Positions 6,360 to 13,697 of a DNA stretch of 14,453 bases are shown here, piece by piece. Every line of letters begins with the position of its first letter. The first letter of the stretch is position 1. This DNA comes from JAHFOW01 sp964370795 (GTDB lineage Bacteria > Planctomycetota > Brocadiia > Brocadiales > Brocadiaceae). The position numbers and the translations under genes were made by a program. The notes beneath the pieces were generated by a model. That model was not told the DNA's origin and searched no databases. It worked only from the letters and a program-made list of their open reading frames with translations. The stretch lies in NCBI GenBank assembly GCA_964370795.1, contig CAYJME010000069.1, forward strand, positions 1-14,453. The letters are read 5' to 3'.

Positions 6360-7691
6360 CTATTTTTTTGTTATCTCCTTCAGGCATTCTTCAAATATCG
6401 ATAATGCAATGTCTATGTCATTTTTTGAAACAATTAACGGCGGGCAAAAGCGTATGGCGCTTCGGCCGCAACTTAATAATAATAGTCCCTTGTAAAATGC
6501 CCTCTCTACAATGGCGTCACGCTCCTCAACTGCATATGCCTTTGTTTCCTTATCCTTAACTAATTCAACGGCAAGCATGAGCCCAAGTCCCCTGACATCT
6601 CCGATGATCGGATATCTGCGCTCTAATTTCTTTAATTCATCTATCATATAAGCGCCTTGTCTTGCTGCATTGTCAATAAGCCCTTTCTCCAGGAGACTGA
6701 TGGTTGTAATCGCCGACTGGCAACTCACCGGATTGCCTCCAAATGTGCTTGCATGGCTACCGGGCTGCCAGTCCATGATGTCTTCTCGCGCTACCATAGC
6801 AGATAGGGGAAGTCCCGATGCGATACCTTTGGCAATAGTAATAATATCTGGAACTATTCCAAAATGTTCCGAGGCAAACATCTTTCCTGTACGTCCCATG
6901 CCCGATTGCACCTCGTCGGCAACATACAGAATGTTATAATCGCGTGTCAATTTATACAGCGCCGTATGAAATTCTTTTGGGGGCACGACGTATCCACCTT
7001 CCCCCTGAACAATCTCAACAAAAATCGCAGCCACGTCTTCCGGTGATACCTTTGTTTTGAATAATTCTTCGCGTACCCACGTTACGCAAGCGATATTACA
7101 TGTATCAGGCGTTAAACCATAGTGGCATCGATAACAATATGCATACGGAATATGAATAACTTCCGGGATGAGCGGGAGAAAATGCTTCCGTTGATTCAAC
7201 TTACTGGCCGTCAGAGAAAGCGCACCCATAGTTCTCCCATGAAATGCGTTATAGAAGGCGATGACAATGCTTCGTTTTGTATGATAGCGAGCCAGCTTAA
7301 ATGCCGCCTCAACAGCTTCTGCGCCTGAATTCCCAAAGAAAGTCTTCTTTGTATAGGAACCAGGACATATTGCCGAGAGTTTTTCGGCAAGTACAATGTG
7401 CAGAGGATTATAAAAATCCGCGCCTGACATGTGAATAAGTTCATTTGCCTGGTTAGATATCGCAGTGATAATCTGGTCGTGATTATGTCCCGTACCACAC
7501 ACGGCGACCCCTGCGGTAAAATCGAGGAAGACGTTATTATCCACATCCGTGACAAGCATACCTTTTGCATTTTTTACTACGAGTGGATAACCTTTTGTCG
7601 AGGATGGTGAAACGAATTTTCTTTCCTTCTCCAGGTATTGAAGAGCACGAGTACCGGGAAGTTGAGTTTGTATACAGGGATATTTTTTCAT
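6360..7691 (-). CDS. Class III PLP-dependent aminotransferase (4-aminobutyrate/ornithine-type)
   Basis: This 443-aa enzyme of the GabT/ArgD superfamily transfers an omega-amino group from a diamine or amino acid to a 2-oxo acid, in the cytoplasm. It is full length. Visible features are NSGAEAVEAAFKLAR (121-135, phosphate binding), AFHGRTMGALSLT (149-161), EIVQGEGGY (226-234), VADEVQSGMGRTG (257-269, with D259 binding the pyridine nitrogen) and TIAKGIASGLPLSA with Schiff-base K288. STFGGNPVSC follows as expected. A segment at 186-202 carries four cysteines (C-x2-C-x8-C-x3-C), known from the archaeal-type 4-aminobutyrate aminotransferase subgroup. This argues against plain ArgD. The substrate cannot be fixed from sequence: GABA, acetylornithine, lysine or another omega-amino acid are possible. 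AGAGG about seven bases before the ATG supports the start. It lies 68 bases after the duplicated-domain gene on the same strand. Confidence 0.88.
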   Translation of the reverse strand: MKKYPCIQTQLPGTRALQYLEKERKFVSPSSTKGYPLVVKNAKGMLVTDVDNNVFLDFTAGVAVCGTGHNHDQIITAISNQANELIHMSGADFYNPLHIVLAEKLSAICPGSYTKKTFFGNSGAEAVEAAFKLARYHTKRSIVIAFYNAFHGRTMGALSLTASKLNQRKHFLPLIPEVIHIPYAYCYRCHYGLTPDTCNIACVTWVREELFKTKVSPEDVAAIFVEIVQGEGGYVVPPKEFHTALYKLTRDYNILYVADEVQSGMGRTGKMFASEHFGIVPDIITIAKGIASGLPLSAMVAREDIMDWQPGSHASTFGGNPVSCQSAITTISLLEKGLIDNAARQGAYMIDELKKLERRYPIIGDVRGLGLMLAVELVKDKETKAYAVEERDAIVERAFYKGLLLLSCGRSAIRFCPPLIVSKNDIDIALSIFEECLKEITKK

Positions 7692-7759
7692 TTTAAACCT
7701 CTCAAATGAGGGATATTCCTTGAATAGAGCCTCAAGTTTTTTAACGTTTAACAGGGGTT

Positions 7760-8329
7760 TTAATTATTTTTCTTCTGGCAATAATATTTGTACACCAGGT
7801 CAGCAAAAGCCTCCAGCGCATACGAACCTTTTCCAAGATCGGAAAGGCATCGTCTCAATTCGCTGAGATTTTTAAAATTTTCCGAGATATACTGTGCAAC
7901 AAATGTTTCCGCAGAGAGAAAATTGAGCTCTGGTCCTTTGTCGTCAGGGCTTTGATAAATTCTATATGCCACAATGTCCGTGATCATTTTGAGGTTTACA
8001 TCTTTTACCTTTGCAATCATATTTTTAACAATTTCAAAGCTTAATAGTTGTTTATCCTGATAATAATTATACACCGTATCCACAAATTGATTGATTGATT
8101 TCATGCCTTTGTCGAGCTGCGACAGGTGGTCTTTGAACTTTCCAATATCGGTAAAATTCTCAGTAATATATTGTGATACAACCTCTGTGGCGGCAAGGAA
8201 ATTTGCATCGGGGCCCATATCTTCCGAGCTTTCTGATATTTTGTACGCCATAATATCGGTAATCGTTTTCAGTGAAATATCTTCCCGACTGTGGATTTTA
8301 CTTTTTATTAATTCTTTATCAATTGGCAT
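7760..8329 (-). CDS. Unknown protein made of a duplicated ~90-aa helical unit
   Basis: I do not recognise the family. The 189-aa protein is an internal duplication: residues 18-94 and 111-187 align without gaps over 77 positions, with 36 identical by my count. Weaker similarity extends each unit to about residues 4-94 and 97-187. Shared elements are LKxITDIxAYxI, GPxxNFL, VxQYIxENF, and a C-terminal FxDxVYxYY. It is predicted mostly helical and is rich in Lys, Asp and aromatic residues. It has no signal peptide or membrane segment, so it is probably cytoplasmic. GGAGG with seven-base spacing gives a very strong ribosome binding site. It is first in the leftward unit with the aminotransferase 68 bases on, and faces a TPR gene across a short palindromic promoter region. 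Protein-protein interaction is plausible but unproven. Confidence 0.75.
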   Translation of the reverse strand: MPIDKELIKSKIHSREDISLKTITDIMAYKISESSEDMGPDANFLAATEVVSQYITENFTDIGKFKDHLSQLDKGMKSINQFVDTVYNYYQDKQLLSFEIVKNMIAKVKDVNLKMITDIVAYRIYQSPDDKGPELNFLSAETFVAQYISENFKNLSELRRCLSDLGKGSYALEAFADLVYKYYCQKKNN

Positions 8330-8349
8330 CGTATTACCTCCATTGATTT

Positions 8350-8399
8350 TATGGATAAAAATCTATTCCGGAACTTGACAACTGCATATTTTATCCATA
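8350..8399. promoter_or_regulatory. 11-bp perfect inverted repeat in the divergent promoter (candidate operator)
   Basis: TATGGATAAAA (8350-8360) and TTTTATCCATA (8389-8399) are perfect inverted copies with 28 bases between. The right arm covers the leftward -10 and touches the rightward -10, and the rightward -35 lies between the arms. A dimeric regulator bound to both arms could control both genes. No regulator gene is visible nearby. Confidence 0.5.
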
Positions 8400-8403
8400 T
8401 ATT
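8375..8403 (+). promoter_or_regulatory. Sigma70-type promoter for the TPR gene
   Basis: TTGACA (8375-8380) is followed after 17 bases by TATATT (8398-8403). Transcription would begin near 8410, giving a leader of about 57 bases before the ATG at 8467. Confidence 0.6.
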
Positions 8404-8416
8404 TACCTGAGAGCAA
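8388..8416 (-). promoter_or_regulatory. Possible leftward promoter for the duplicated-domain gene
   Basis: On the minus strand TTGCTC (8411-8416) and TAAAAT (8388-8393) are spaced by 17 bases. The -10 lies within the right arm of the inverted repeat. This promoter overlaps the rightward one, so the two would compete. The -35 matches consensus only partly. Confidence 0.4.
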
Positions 8417-8466
8417 CAATTATAATCACGTATGGTCATTTTATTAAAATCTAAAATACATCACCT

Positions 8467-8907
8467 ATGGGAAAAGAATCAAGCGACCGATTTTTTGGCA
8501 CGATAACCTTACCAAATTACGAATTTACCATTAAGTCTCATGAATTCCAAAAAGAAGGCGAGGATTTTATCCTCTGGTTTTTTGAAGGTATTATCGAGGA
8601 AAATCCCAATTATATTGATTGCCTTATGTATCTGGGCAATGCATACACCGCAAACAGGATGTACGAAAAAGGACTCCAGGTCGACCTTAAGCTGCGCCGG
8701 TTGAGACCGAATGACCCCACGGTGCACTACAACCTTGCCTGTAGTTACGCATTGTTAAAAAATATTGACGCCTCTCTGGATGCGCTGGAAAAGGCAGTTG
8801 AGCTGGGCTATAATGATGTCTATCATATCGAAAGAGACAAAGATCTGGCACATTTACGGAAAGACGACCGGTTCAAAAGATTAATAAAAAAAATGAAAAA
8901 ATATTAA
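8467..8907 (+). CDS. Small TPR-repeat protein
   Basis: This 146-aa protein holds tetratricopeptide-type helical repeats. IDCLMYLGNAYTANRMYEKG (about residues 50-69) is one TPR and VHYNLACSYALLKNIDASLD (about 87-106) another, followed by the typical ALEKAVELGY. The C-terminal DKDLAHLRKDDRFKRLIKKM is the short capping motif often seen after TPRs (a 'DPDLAPLRDDPRF'-like ending). There is no signal peptide, so a cytoplasmic scaffold is likely. No clear ribosome binding site precedes the ATG at 8467, although a good promoter lies upstream. It runs divergent from the duplicated-domain gene and convergent with coaX, with only 10 bases between the stops. The partner is unknown. Confidence 0.8.
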   Translation: MGKESSDRFFGTITLPNYEFTIKSHEFQKEGEDFILWFFEGIIEENPNYIDCLMYLGNAYTANRMYEKGLQVDLKLRRLRPNDPTVHYNLACSYALLKNIDASLDALEKAVELGYNDVYHIERDKDLAHLRKDDRFKRLIKKMKKY

Positions 8908-8917
8908 TGGGACGTAT

Positions 8918-9688
8918 TTAAAGAAGGCTGGTCACATATGCAATTTTGATCCCGTCCAGGGTAAGGTAAGGAAAAACTGCTGAGATTTGGGGGATTTCCC
9001 GTGCTAACATAGCTGCATTTCCCCCTGTTGCAATTATTTTCGGTTGGCTTCCCAGTTCAGCACAAAGCATATTCACAAGCTTGCTTACCATGCCAACGGT
9101 ACCCCAGTAAATGCCTGAATTAATGGCGTCTTGTGTGTTTTTCCCCATGACATTTCCGGGCTTGCTAATTGAAATTTCGGGGAGAAGCGCGGTATAGTGG
9201 TTGAGCGCTTTTGAAGCCATGCCGACGCCGGGCGCGATAATTCCACCCAGGAATGCCCCCTGGTCGTTTACTACATCAATCGTTATCGCTGTCCCAGAAT
9301 CAATAACAAGAGTCCAACCTTTTACACGTTCAAATGCGGCAAGTGCATTAACTAACCTATCAATACCCACCTTTTCCGGATTGTCTGTCAAAATTGGAAG
9401 ATAAATCGGAATGTCTTTACCTAAGCTCAGGGATTTAATGAAGAGACGTTTTTGAATACTTTCCGTTACATACGACTCTACCTGTGGGTTAACAGACGAG
9501 ATAATTGTTGCGTGTACCTTTGCAAAAACGTTTGCATCAAGAAATTTTACGAAATCTGCGGGATTGCAGCCTCTTACTAAATACGTTGCGTGTAAAATAT
9601 CTTCTTCGAATACCCCGATATGAATATTTGTGTTACCAATATCAATTGCTAACCATAACGGGGGCATTTGCCTGGGTTTGGATTTCAT
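8918..9688 (-). CDS. coaX: Type III pantothenate kinase
   Basis: This enzyme phosphorylates pantothenate, the first step of coenzyme A synthesis, in the cytoplasm. It is 256 aa, the usual CoaX length, of the ASKHA fold. Visible motifs are LAIDIGNTNIHIGVF (D16 and GNT, phosphate loop), VGIDRLVNALAAFE (108-120), VIDSGTAITIDVV (128-140), LGGIIAPGVGM (147-157), NTQDAINSGIYWG (184-196) and ATGGNA (220-225). All known catalytic and structural signatures are present. The ATG at 9688 lies inside the end of obg (47-base overlap); the Met at 9667 is an alternative start. Neither has a strong ribosome binding site, which suggests translational coupling to obg. Confidence 0.95.
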   Translation of the reverse strand: MKSKPRQMPPLWLAIDIGNTNIHIGVFEEDILHATYLVRGCNPADFVKFLDANVFAKVHATIISSVNPQVESYVTESIQKRLFIKSLSLGKDIPIYLPILTDNPEKVGIDRLVNALAAFERVKGWTLVIDSGTAITIDVVNDQGAFLGGIIAPGVGMASKALNHYTALLPEISISKPGNVMGKNTQDAINSGIYWGTVGMVSKLVNMLCAELGSQPKIIATGGNAAMLAREIPQISAVFPYLTLDGIKIAYVTSLL

Positions 9689-10676
9689 TTAAAGCATTTG
9701 CAATTTTCATTAAAAGTACTCCGAGATTCTGGCCGGTAACCATAGAAACCGGATGTACGGATTTAGAGATTTCTTTTTCCAGAATTTGTATGCATTCATC
9801 TGCGGTTTCCGGGTCTAAAAGGTCCATTTTATTCGCAATCACGATTTCTGTTTTTTCGACAAGTTTTAAATTGTATTGTTTGAGTTCATTGCGAACAACA
9901 TGATATGCCTCTGCTGGCTTTTTTGTCGCCAGTGGCGACATATCCAATAAATGGACAATCAATTTTGTCCTTTCAATATGGCGGAGAAACTCGTCGCCAA
10001 GCCCTATTCCACTGTGTGCCCCCTCAATAAGGCCAGGAATATCTGCAACAACGAATCTTTTGTAATTTTCAAGTTCTACAATTCCTAATTGTGGTTGCAA
10101 CGTGGTAAATGGATAGTCCGCAATTTTAGGCCTTGCAGCAGATAATCGGGAGAGTAACGTTGATTTGCCTGCATTGGGCATTCCAATAAGTCCGACGTCT
10201 GCAAGTAATTTTAATTCAAGGATGAGCCTTCGCTCTTCACCGGGTTTGCCTTTTTCTGCCTGACGTGGAACCTGATTGGTTGAGGTCGCAAAATGCTTAT
10301 TTCCCCTTCCACCCCGACCACCCCGCGCAATTACAATGCTTTCGTCAGAAGTACTCATGTCTTTTAAGACACGTCCGCTTTCTTTATCCTTAACCACCGT
10401 ACCTCGTGGCAAGTCAATAGTGAGGTCTTTTCCGGACTTGCCTCTTTTGGTAGACCCCTTTCCGTGTGCCCCGCTTTCCGCAATGAATTTTACCCGGGAA
10501 GTGATATCGAGCAACGTATCTATTTTATCATTGACACGGAGGATAACATCTCCGCCATTGCCGCCATTTCCTCCGTCAGGCCCGCCGTGAGGGATGTATT
10601 TTTCCCGCCGGAAACTGACACAGCCGTTTCCTCCGTTGCCACCTTTTACAAATATAACCGCTTCGTCTACAAACAT
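9642..10676 (-). CDS. obgE: Obg family GTPase (ribosome assembly)
   Basis: This essential GTPase acts in late 50S subunit assembly and stress control. It is 344 aa: an Obg fold (residues 1-158, Gly-rich GGNGGNGCVSFRREK and GGPDGGNGGNGGDV) followed by the G domain. The G motifs are G1 GMPNAGKST (165-173), the switch region DYPFTTLQPQLG (187-198), G3 DIPGLIEGA (212-220), G4 NKMD (282-285) and a G5-like SMVTG (311-315). It lacks the C-terminal OCT domain that some Obg proteins have, like most minimal Obg forms. The ATG at 10676 matches the family start MFVDEA. No strong ribosome binding site precedes it. It lies 124 bases after rpmA, the classical L21-L27-Obg order. Confidence 0.96.
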   Translation of the reverse strand: MFVDEAVIFVKGGNGGNGCVSFRREKYIPHGGPDGGNGGNGGDVILRVNDKIDTLLDITSRVKFIAESGAHGKGSTKRGKSGKDLTIDLPRGTVVKDKESGRVLKDMSTSDESIVIARGGRGGRGNKHFATSTNQVPRQAEKGKPGEERRLILELKLLADVGLIGMPNAGKSTLLSRLSAARPKIADYPFTTLQPQLGIVELENYKRFVVADIPGLIEGAHSGIGLGDEFLRHIERTKLIVHLLDMSPLATKKPAEAYHVVRNELKQYNLKLVEKTEIVIANKMDLLDPETADECIQILEKEISKSVHPVSMVTGQNLGVLLMKIANALNEIQTQANAPVMVSN

Positions 10677-10800
10677 GATTGAGTATAATTATTACAGAAA
10701 AGACAAAAAAGATATGAAGATATTAAAAATCAGAAGTTAAAGAACAGTCTACACAAAGTTTAATTTTAAAACCGTCGGCTACCTACCTCATAAACCCAGA

Positions 10801-11052
10801 TTAAGCATTGGATGTTCCATAGACACTGATACGGTGTCGTGTTTCAAATTTTACCACACCATCGATCTTGGAAAAGATTGTACAATCCCTTCCCATACCA
10901 ACATTTAGTCCCGGGCTGAATTTCGTGCCACATTGACGGACGATGATAGAACCAGCCGTTACCAACTGCCCCCCATATATTTTTACCCCGCGTCTTTGCG
11001 CATTGCTATCTCTTCCATTTTTTGAAGAACCTTGTCCTTTTTTATGAGCCAT
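10801..11052 (-). CDS. rpmA: 50S ribosomal protein L27
   Basis: L27 is a large-subunit protein whose N-terminal tail reaches the peptidyl transferase centre. The 83-aa sequence is typical: MAHKKGQGSSKNGRDSNAQR, then GVKIYGGQLVTAGSIIVRQ, GTKFSPGLNVGMGRDCTIF and a C-terminal VKFETR. It starts directly with MAHKKG, with no cleavable N-terminal extension of the Firmicutes type. GGAGG just upstream of the ATG gives a strong ribosome binding site. It lies 39 bases after rplU in the same unit. Confidence 0.97.
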   Translation of the reverse strand: MAHKKGQGSSKNGRDSNAQRRGVKIYGGQLVTAGSIIVRQCGTKFSPGLNVGMGRDCTIFSKIDGVVKFETRHRISVYGTSNA

Positions 11053-11091
11053 TGAACTACCTCCGTTTTGAAAAATTTCACATTAAAAAAT

Positions 11092-11412
11092 CTAACCAAC
11101 CTGGATATCTTTAATTTTTATTTGGGTATATTTTTCACGATGTCCTCTTCTGGTCATGGATTCCTTTCTCCTCCTGAATTTAACGGTCATGCATTTTTTA
11201 CTCTTTTTTATTCCCTCAACTTCTGCAAGTACCTTAACATTTTTATTTTCATGAGTGCCAATGACTGCATTGCCATCCTCCTGCGAACACACTAATACAT
11301 CTTCAAATTCCAGCGTGTCTCCAACGTCAGCATCAGCTTTCAGATCGATGAGATGTCGCTCGCCGGTCCTTACTTTATATTGCTTACCTCTGTCTTTAAT
11401 AATTGCGTACAT
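11092..11412 (-). CDS. rplU: 50S ribosomal protein L21
   Basis: L21 binds 23S rRNA in the large subunit. The 106-aa protein is close to the usual length. It shows MYAIIKDRGKQYKVRTGE, GDTLEFEDVLVC and the basic C-terminal KFRRRKESMTRRGHREKYTQ that contacts rRNA. GGAG lies about nine bases upstream of the ATG. The start lies 24 bases after the rng stop, and rpmA follows, so the three are co-transcribed. Confidence 0.97.
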   Translation of the reverse strand: MYAIIKDRGKQYKVRTGERHLIDLKADADVGDTLEFEDVLVCSQEDGNAVIGTHENKNVKVLAEVEGIKKSKKCMTVKFRRRKESMTRRGHREKYTQIKIKDIQVG

Positions 11413-11436
11413 GTGTTAATTTCTCCTTTCATTAAA

Positions 11437-12957
11437 TTATATAGTAATAAGTTCATCTTTGTGGTTGAGATAACGAATATCTATCTTACCATATTCGTGA
11501 CTCGTTGTGCTCATGATATTTATCTTCTTATTATATGATTCCTCGATTTCCAGCATTTGTTTTCTCTTTTGATTTTGCAAATAATTAGCAACCTCAGGAC
11601 TTGCTAAAATTTCTATCTTGGCAATTTGCGGTAAATGAAGGGCAAATTTCAAGTCCCTCATGGCATTCAAACAAAGGCTTTCAACGGTCTTCGTATATCC
11701 TGTGCCTTTGCAAAACTTGCATTCTTCATAAAAAACATCACGCAGGCTGGAGCGGATCCTCTGTCGCGTAAGTTCAATGGTGCCAAATTTTGACATTTTT
11801 GATATTTTTATTCGCGCCCTGTCCCTCTTTAAGGCGTCTGCAATCGCCTTTTCTATAGCATGATTATGCGATTCATCCCTCATATCAATGAAGTCGATCA
11901 CAATCACGCCTCCCAAATCACGCAACCGGATCTGACGAGCAACCTCATTTGCCGCCTTGAGATTGGTCTTAAAGGCAGTCTCTTCAGGTTCGCTCTCTTC
12001 TTTGAATTTGCCGCTATTTACATCAATTGCTACAAGCGCCTCGGTTTGTTCCAGCACAATTGACCCACCCCTGGGTAAATGGATCTTTTTGCAGTTTATC
12101 CCTTCTATTTCTCTTTCAAGGTTATATTTGTGAAAGAGCGGTTTATCTTCACTATAGCGAGTTAGTATCTTTTCGTATTTTGGCATTATAATACGAAGAA
12201 GATCACGTGCCCTCTCATAAACAGATTCAAGGTCAACAATGATTTCCTGAATATCCGCCGTGAATATATCCCTGATTGCGCGAATAACGAGATCACTTTC
12301 CTGGTATATTGTCACAGGCGCGGCAACCCCTTTGGTTTTCTTCTCAATGCTTTTCCAAAGTTTCAGCAAATAATGGAAATCCCTAATAATTTCCTTCTTG
12401 GTCTGTTGTGCTCCGGCAGTTCTGATAATAAAACCCACATCGGAAGGCGGGTTTATACTTTCCAGTATTTTTTTTAAGCGTTGACGTTCCTCTTCGCTGG
12501 TGATCTTTCTGGAAACGCCATGACGGTGCACGTCCGGCATAAGAACCAGAAATCTTCCAGGCAAACTGATGTGGGTTGTTAAACTAGGACCTTTCGTGCC
12601 GATACTTTCTTTTGTTACCTGCACCAGAACTTCCTGTCCACGATGGAGAATATCACGTATCTTTGGAGAGTCCCGATGCGGTTTATGCTGCGTATCAGAT
12701 TCCCCCCCCTGAGTTCCCTCTCCCGATGGGATTAAGACATCAGATGCATGGAGAAATCCGTTCTTTTTGAGTCCGATATCCACAAATGCCGCTTCGATAC
12801 TGGGCTCAATATTAACAACCCTTCCTTTGTATATATTCCCCGCAATCTGTTCCCGTGATGTCCTTTCAATATATAGTTCTTCAAGCACATTGTTTTCTAA
12901 AATTGCAATACGACACTCTTCGGGCTCAACTGCATTTATAAGCATCCTCTTATCCAT
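11437..12957 (-). CDS. rng: Ribonuclease G/E family endoribonuclease
   Basis: This endonuclease cleaves single-stranded RNA in rRNA maturation and mRNA decay. It is 506 aa, close to RNase G length, with no long C-terminal degradosome scaffold. An S1 RNA-binding domain spans about residues 36-128 (NIYKGRVVNIEPSIEAAFVD, then GFLHASD). It carries a Gly/Ser/His-rich insertion at about 76-100. The catalytic DNase I-like subdomain has the Mg-binding aspartates D312 (AIDVNSGKF) and D355 (VIVIDFIDMRDE). The zinc-link CKFC (C413, C416) marks the dimer interface. GAGG eight bases before the ATG supports the start. It lies 14 bases after the DUF2344 gene, and this gene order is widely conserved. Confidence 0.95.
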   Translation of the reverse strand: MDKRMLINAVEPEECRIAILENNVLEELYIERTSREQIAGNIYKGRVVNIEPSIEAAFVDIGLKKNGFLHASDVLIPSGEGTQGGESDTQHKPHRDSPKIRDILHRGQEVLVQVTKESIGTKGPSLTTHISLPGRFLVLMPDVHRHGVSRKITSEEERQRLKKILESINPPSDVGFIIRTAGAQQTKKEIIRDFHYLLKLWKSIEKKTKGVAAPVTIYQESDLVIRAIRDIFTADIQEIIVDLESVYERARDLLRIIMPKYEKILTRYSEDKPLFHKYNLEREIEGINCKKIHLPRGGSIVLEQTEALVAIDVNSGKFKEESEPEETAFKTNLKAANEVARQIRLRDLGGVIVIDFIDMRDESHNHAIEKAIADALKRDRARIKISKMSKFGTIELTRQRIRSSLRDVFYEECKFCKGTGYTKTVESLCLNAMRDLKFALHLPQIAKIEILASPEVANYLQNQKRKQMLEIEESYNKKINIMSTTSHEYGKIDIRYLNHKDELITI

Positions 12958-12971
12958 GATTTGTTCCTCAG

Positions 12972-13598
12972 TTATGCAGAAGATAATAAGTTGACTTTTG
13001 TTCTTGTAATTTCAAAGAGCTCTTTTTTCTCATCTACCAGCAAGGCGCGAAGTACCTCTTCGGGTCTTGCCATGCCTGCTGGTGTTGTTTTTATGGTAAA
13101 AATCAAACTCGCTTGAGTTATGGCAACATCTTGAATGGATGGCCGAATGTCAAACTGTTTCTGGCTTTCATCCTTTATACGATTTACAATAACAGAGGAC
13201 TGTTGTAAGAACTCGTTGATTTTTAAGGTTTTCAATACATCAGGCTCTTTGAAAACAACCTCATATGTAACATCGCACACATGACTCTTTGGTAAGCCTG
13301 AAATAGTTTCAGTTGAAAGTATTTGAATTTCCCGGGGCAACTGCTTCCCTAAACGATCGGCTAGAAGTTCGAAAGGCATGGGCTCTTGTAACTCCAACTC
13401 CAAAATTTCTTCTTTTCCAGCTATTCCAACGCCCAACGCCATAGGAATAGACATCTTGGGATGCGGATTAAAGCCTTGGGACATTGCTACCGGTATGCTT
13501 GCCCTCCTGATAGCCCGCTCAAACACTTTCATTAAATCATGATGCGATATAAAACGAATCTCGCCTGATTTCGTAAATCGTATACGTATTTTCTGGAT
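12972..13598 (-). CDS. DUF2344 (TIGR03936) radical SAM-linked protein, non-ATG start proposed
   Basis: This belongs to the DUF2344 family, usually found as a partner or C-terminal fusion of a radical SAM protein next to rng. From the first ATG (13532) it reads MKVFERAIRRASIPVAMSQG, then FNPHPKMSIPMALGVGIAGK, the family signature. The same frame upstream of that ATG encodes KIRIRFTKSGEIRFISHHDL, which matches the expected N-terminus (RxRFxKxGxxRFLSHLDL). The true protein must therefore start further up. No ATG, GTG or TTG exists there. ATC at 13596-13598, with AAGGG (13610-13614) eleven bases upstream, is my best guess; an ATT further up is possible. A strong promoter at 13656-13684 limits the start to below about 13649. 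No radical SAM partner lies in the window: the upstream neighbour is ptsI. The function is unknown, with a link to RNA or tRNA modification only suspected. Confidence 0.8.
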   Translation of the reverse strand: MQKIRIRFTKSGEIRFISHHDLMKVFERAIRRASIPVAMSQGFNPHPKMSIPMALGVGIAGKEEILELELQEPMPFELLADRLGKQLPREIQILSTETISGLPKSHVCDVTYEVVFKEPDVLKTLKINEFLQQSSVIVNRIKDESQKQFDIRPSIQDVAITQASLIFTIKTTPAGMARPEEVLRALLVDEKKELFEITRTKVNLLSSA

Positions 13599-13655
13599 AA
13601 AATTTAATGCCCTTCTAAAACTTTCAAATATAATAATATAAAATACTTACACCGG

Positions 13656-13684
13656 ATTTTAATAACGAAGGTACCTACTGTCAA
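13656..13684 (-). promoter_or_regulatory. Sigma70-type promoter for the DUF2344-rng-rplU-rpmA unit
   Basis: On the minus strand TTGACA (13679-13684) is followed after 17 bases by TAAAAT (13656-13661). Transcription would begin near 13649. It lies between the ptsI stop and the DUF2344 gene, so it separates these two into different primary units. Confidence 0.65.
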
Positions 13685-13697
13685 GGACATTTTACTT

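Noticed and set aside
10276..10590. 104-codon plus-strand ORF opposite obgE
   Set aside because: Its Pro/Ser-rich translation mirrors the Gly-rich Obg domain on the other strand.
10677..10800. A separate promoter or terminator between rpmA and obgE
   Set aside because: The 124 bases are A/T-rich, but I found neither a stem with a T-tract nor a paired -35/-10 good enough to call.
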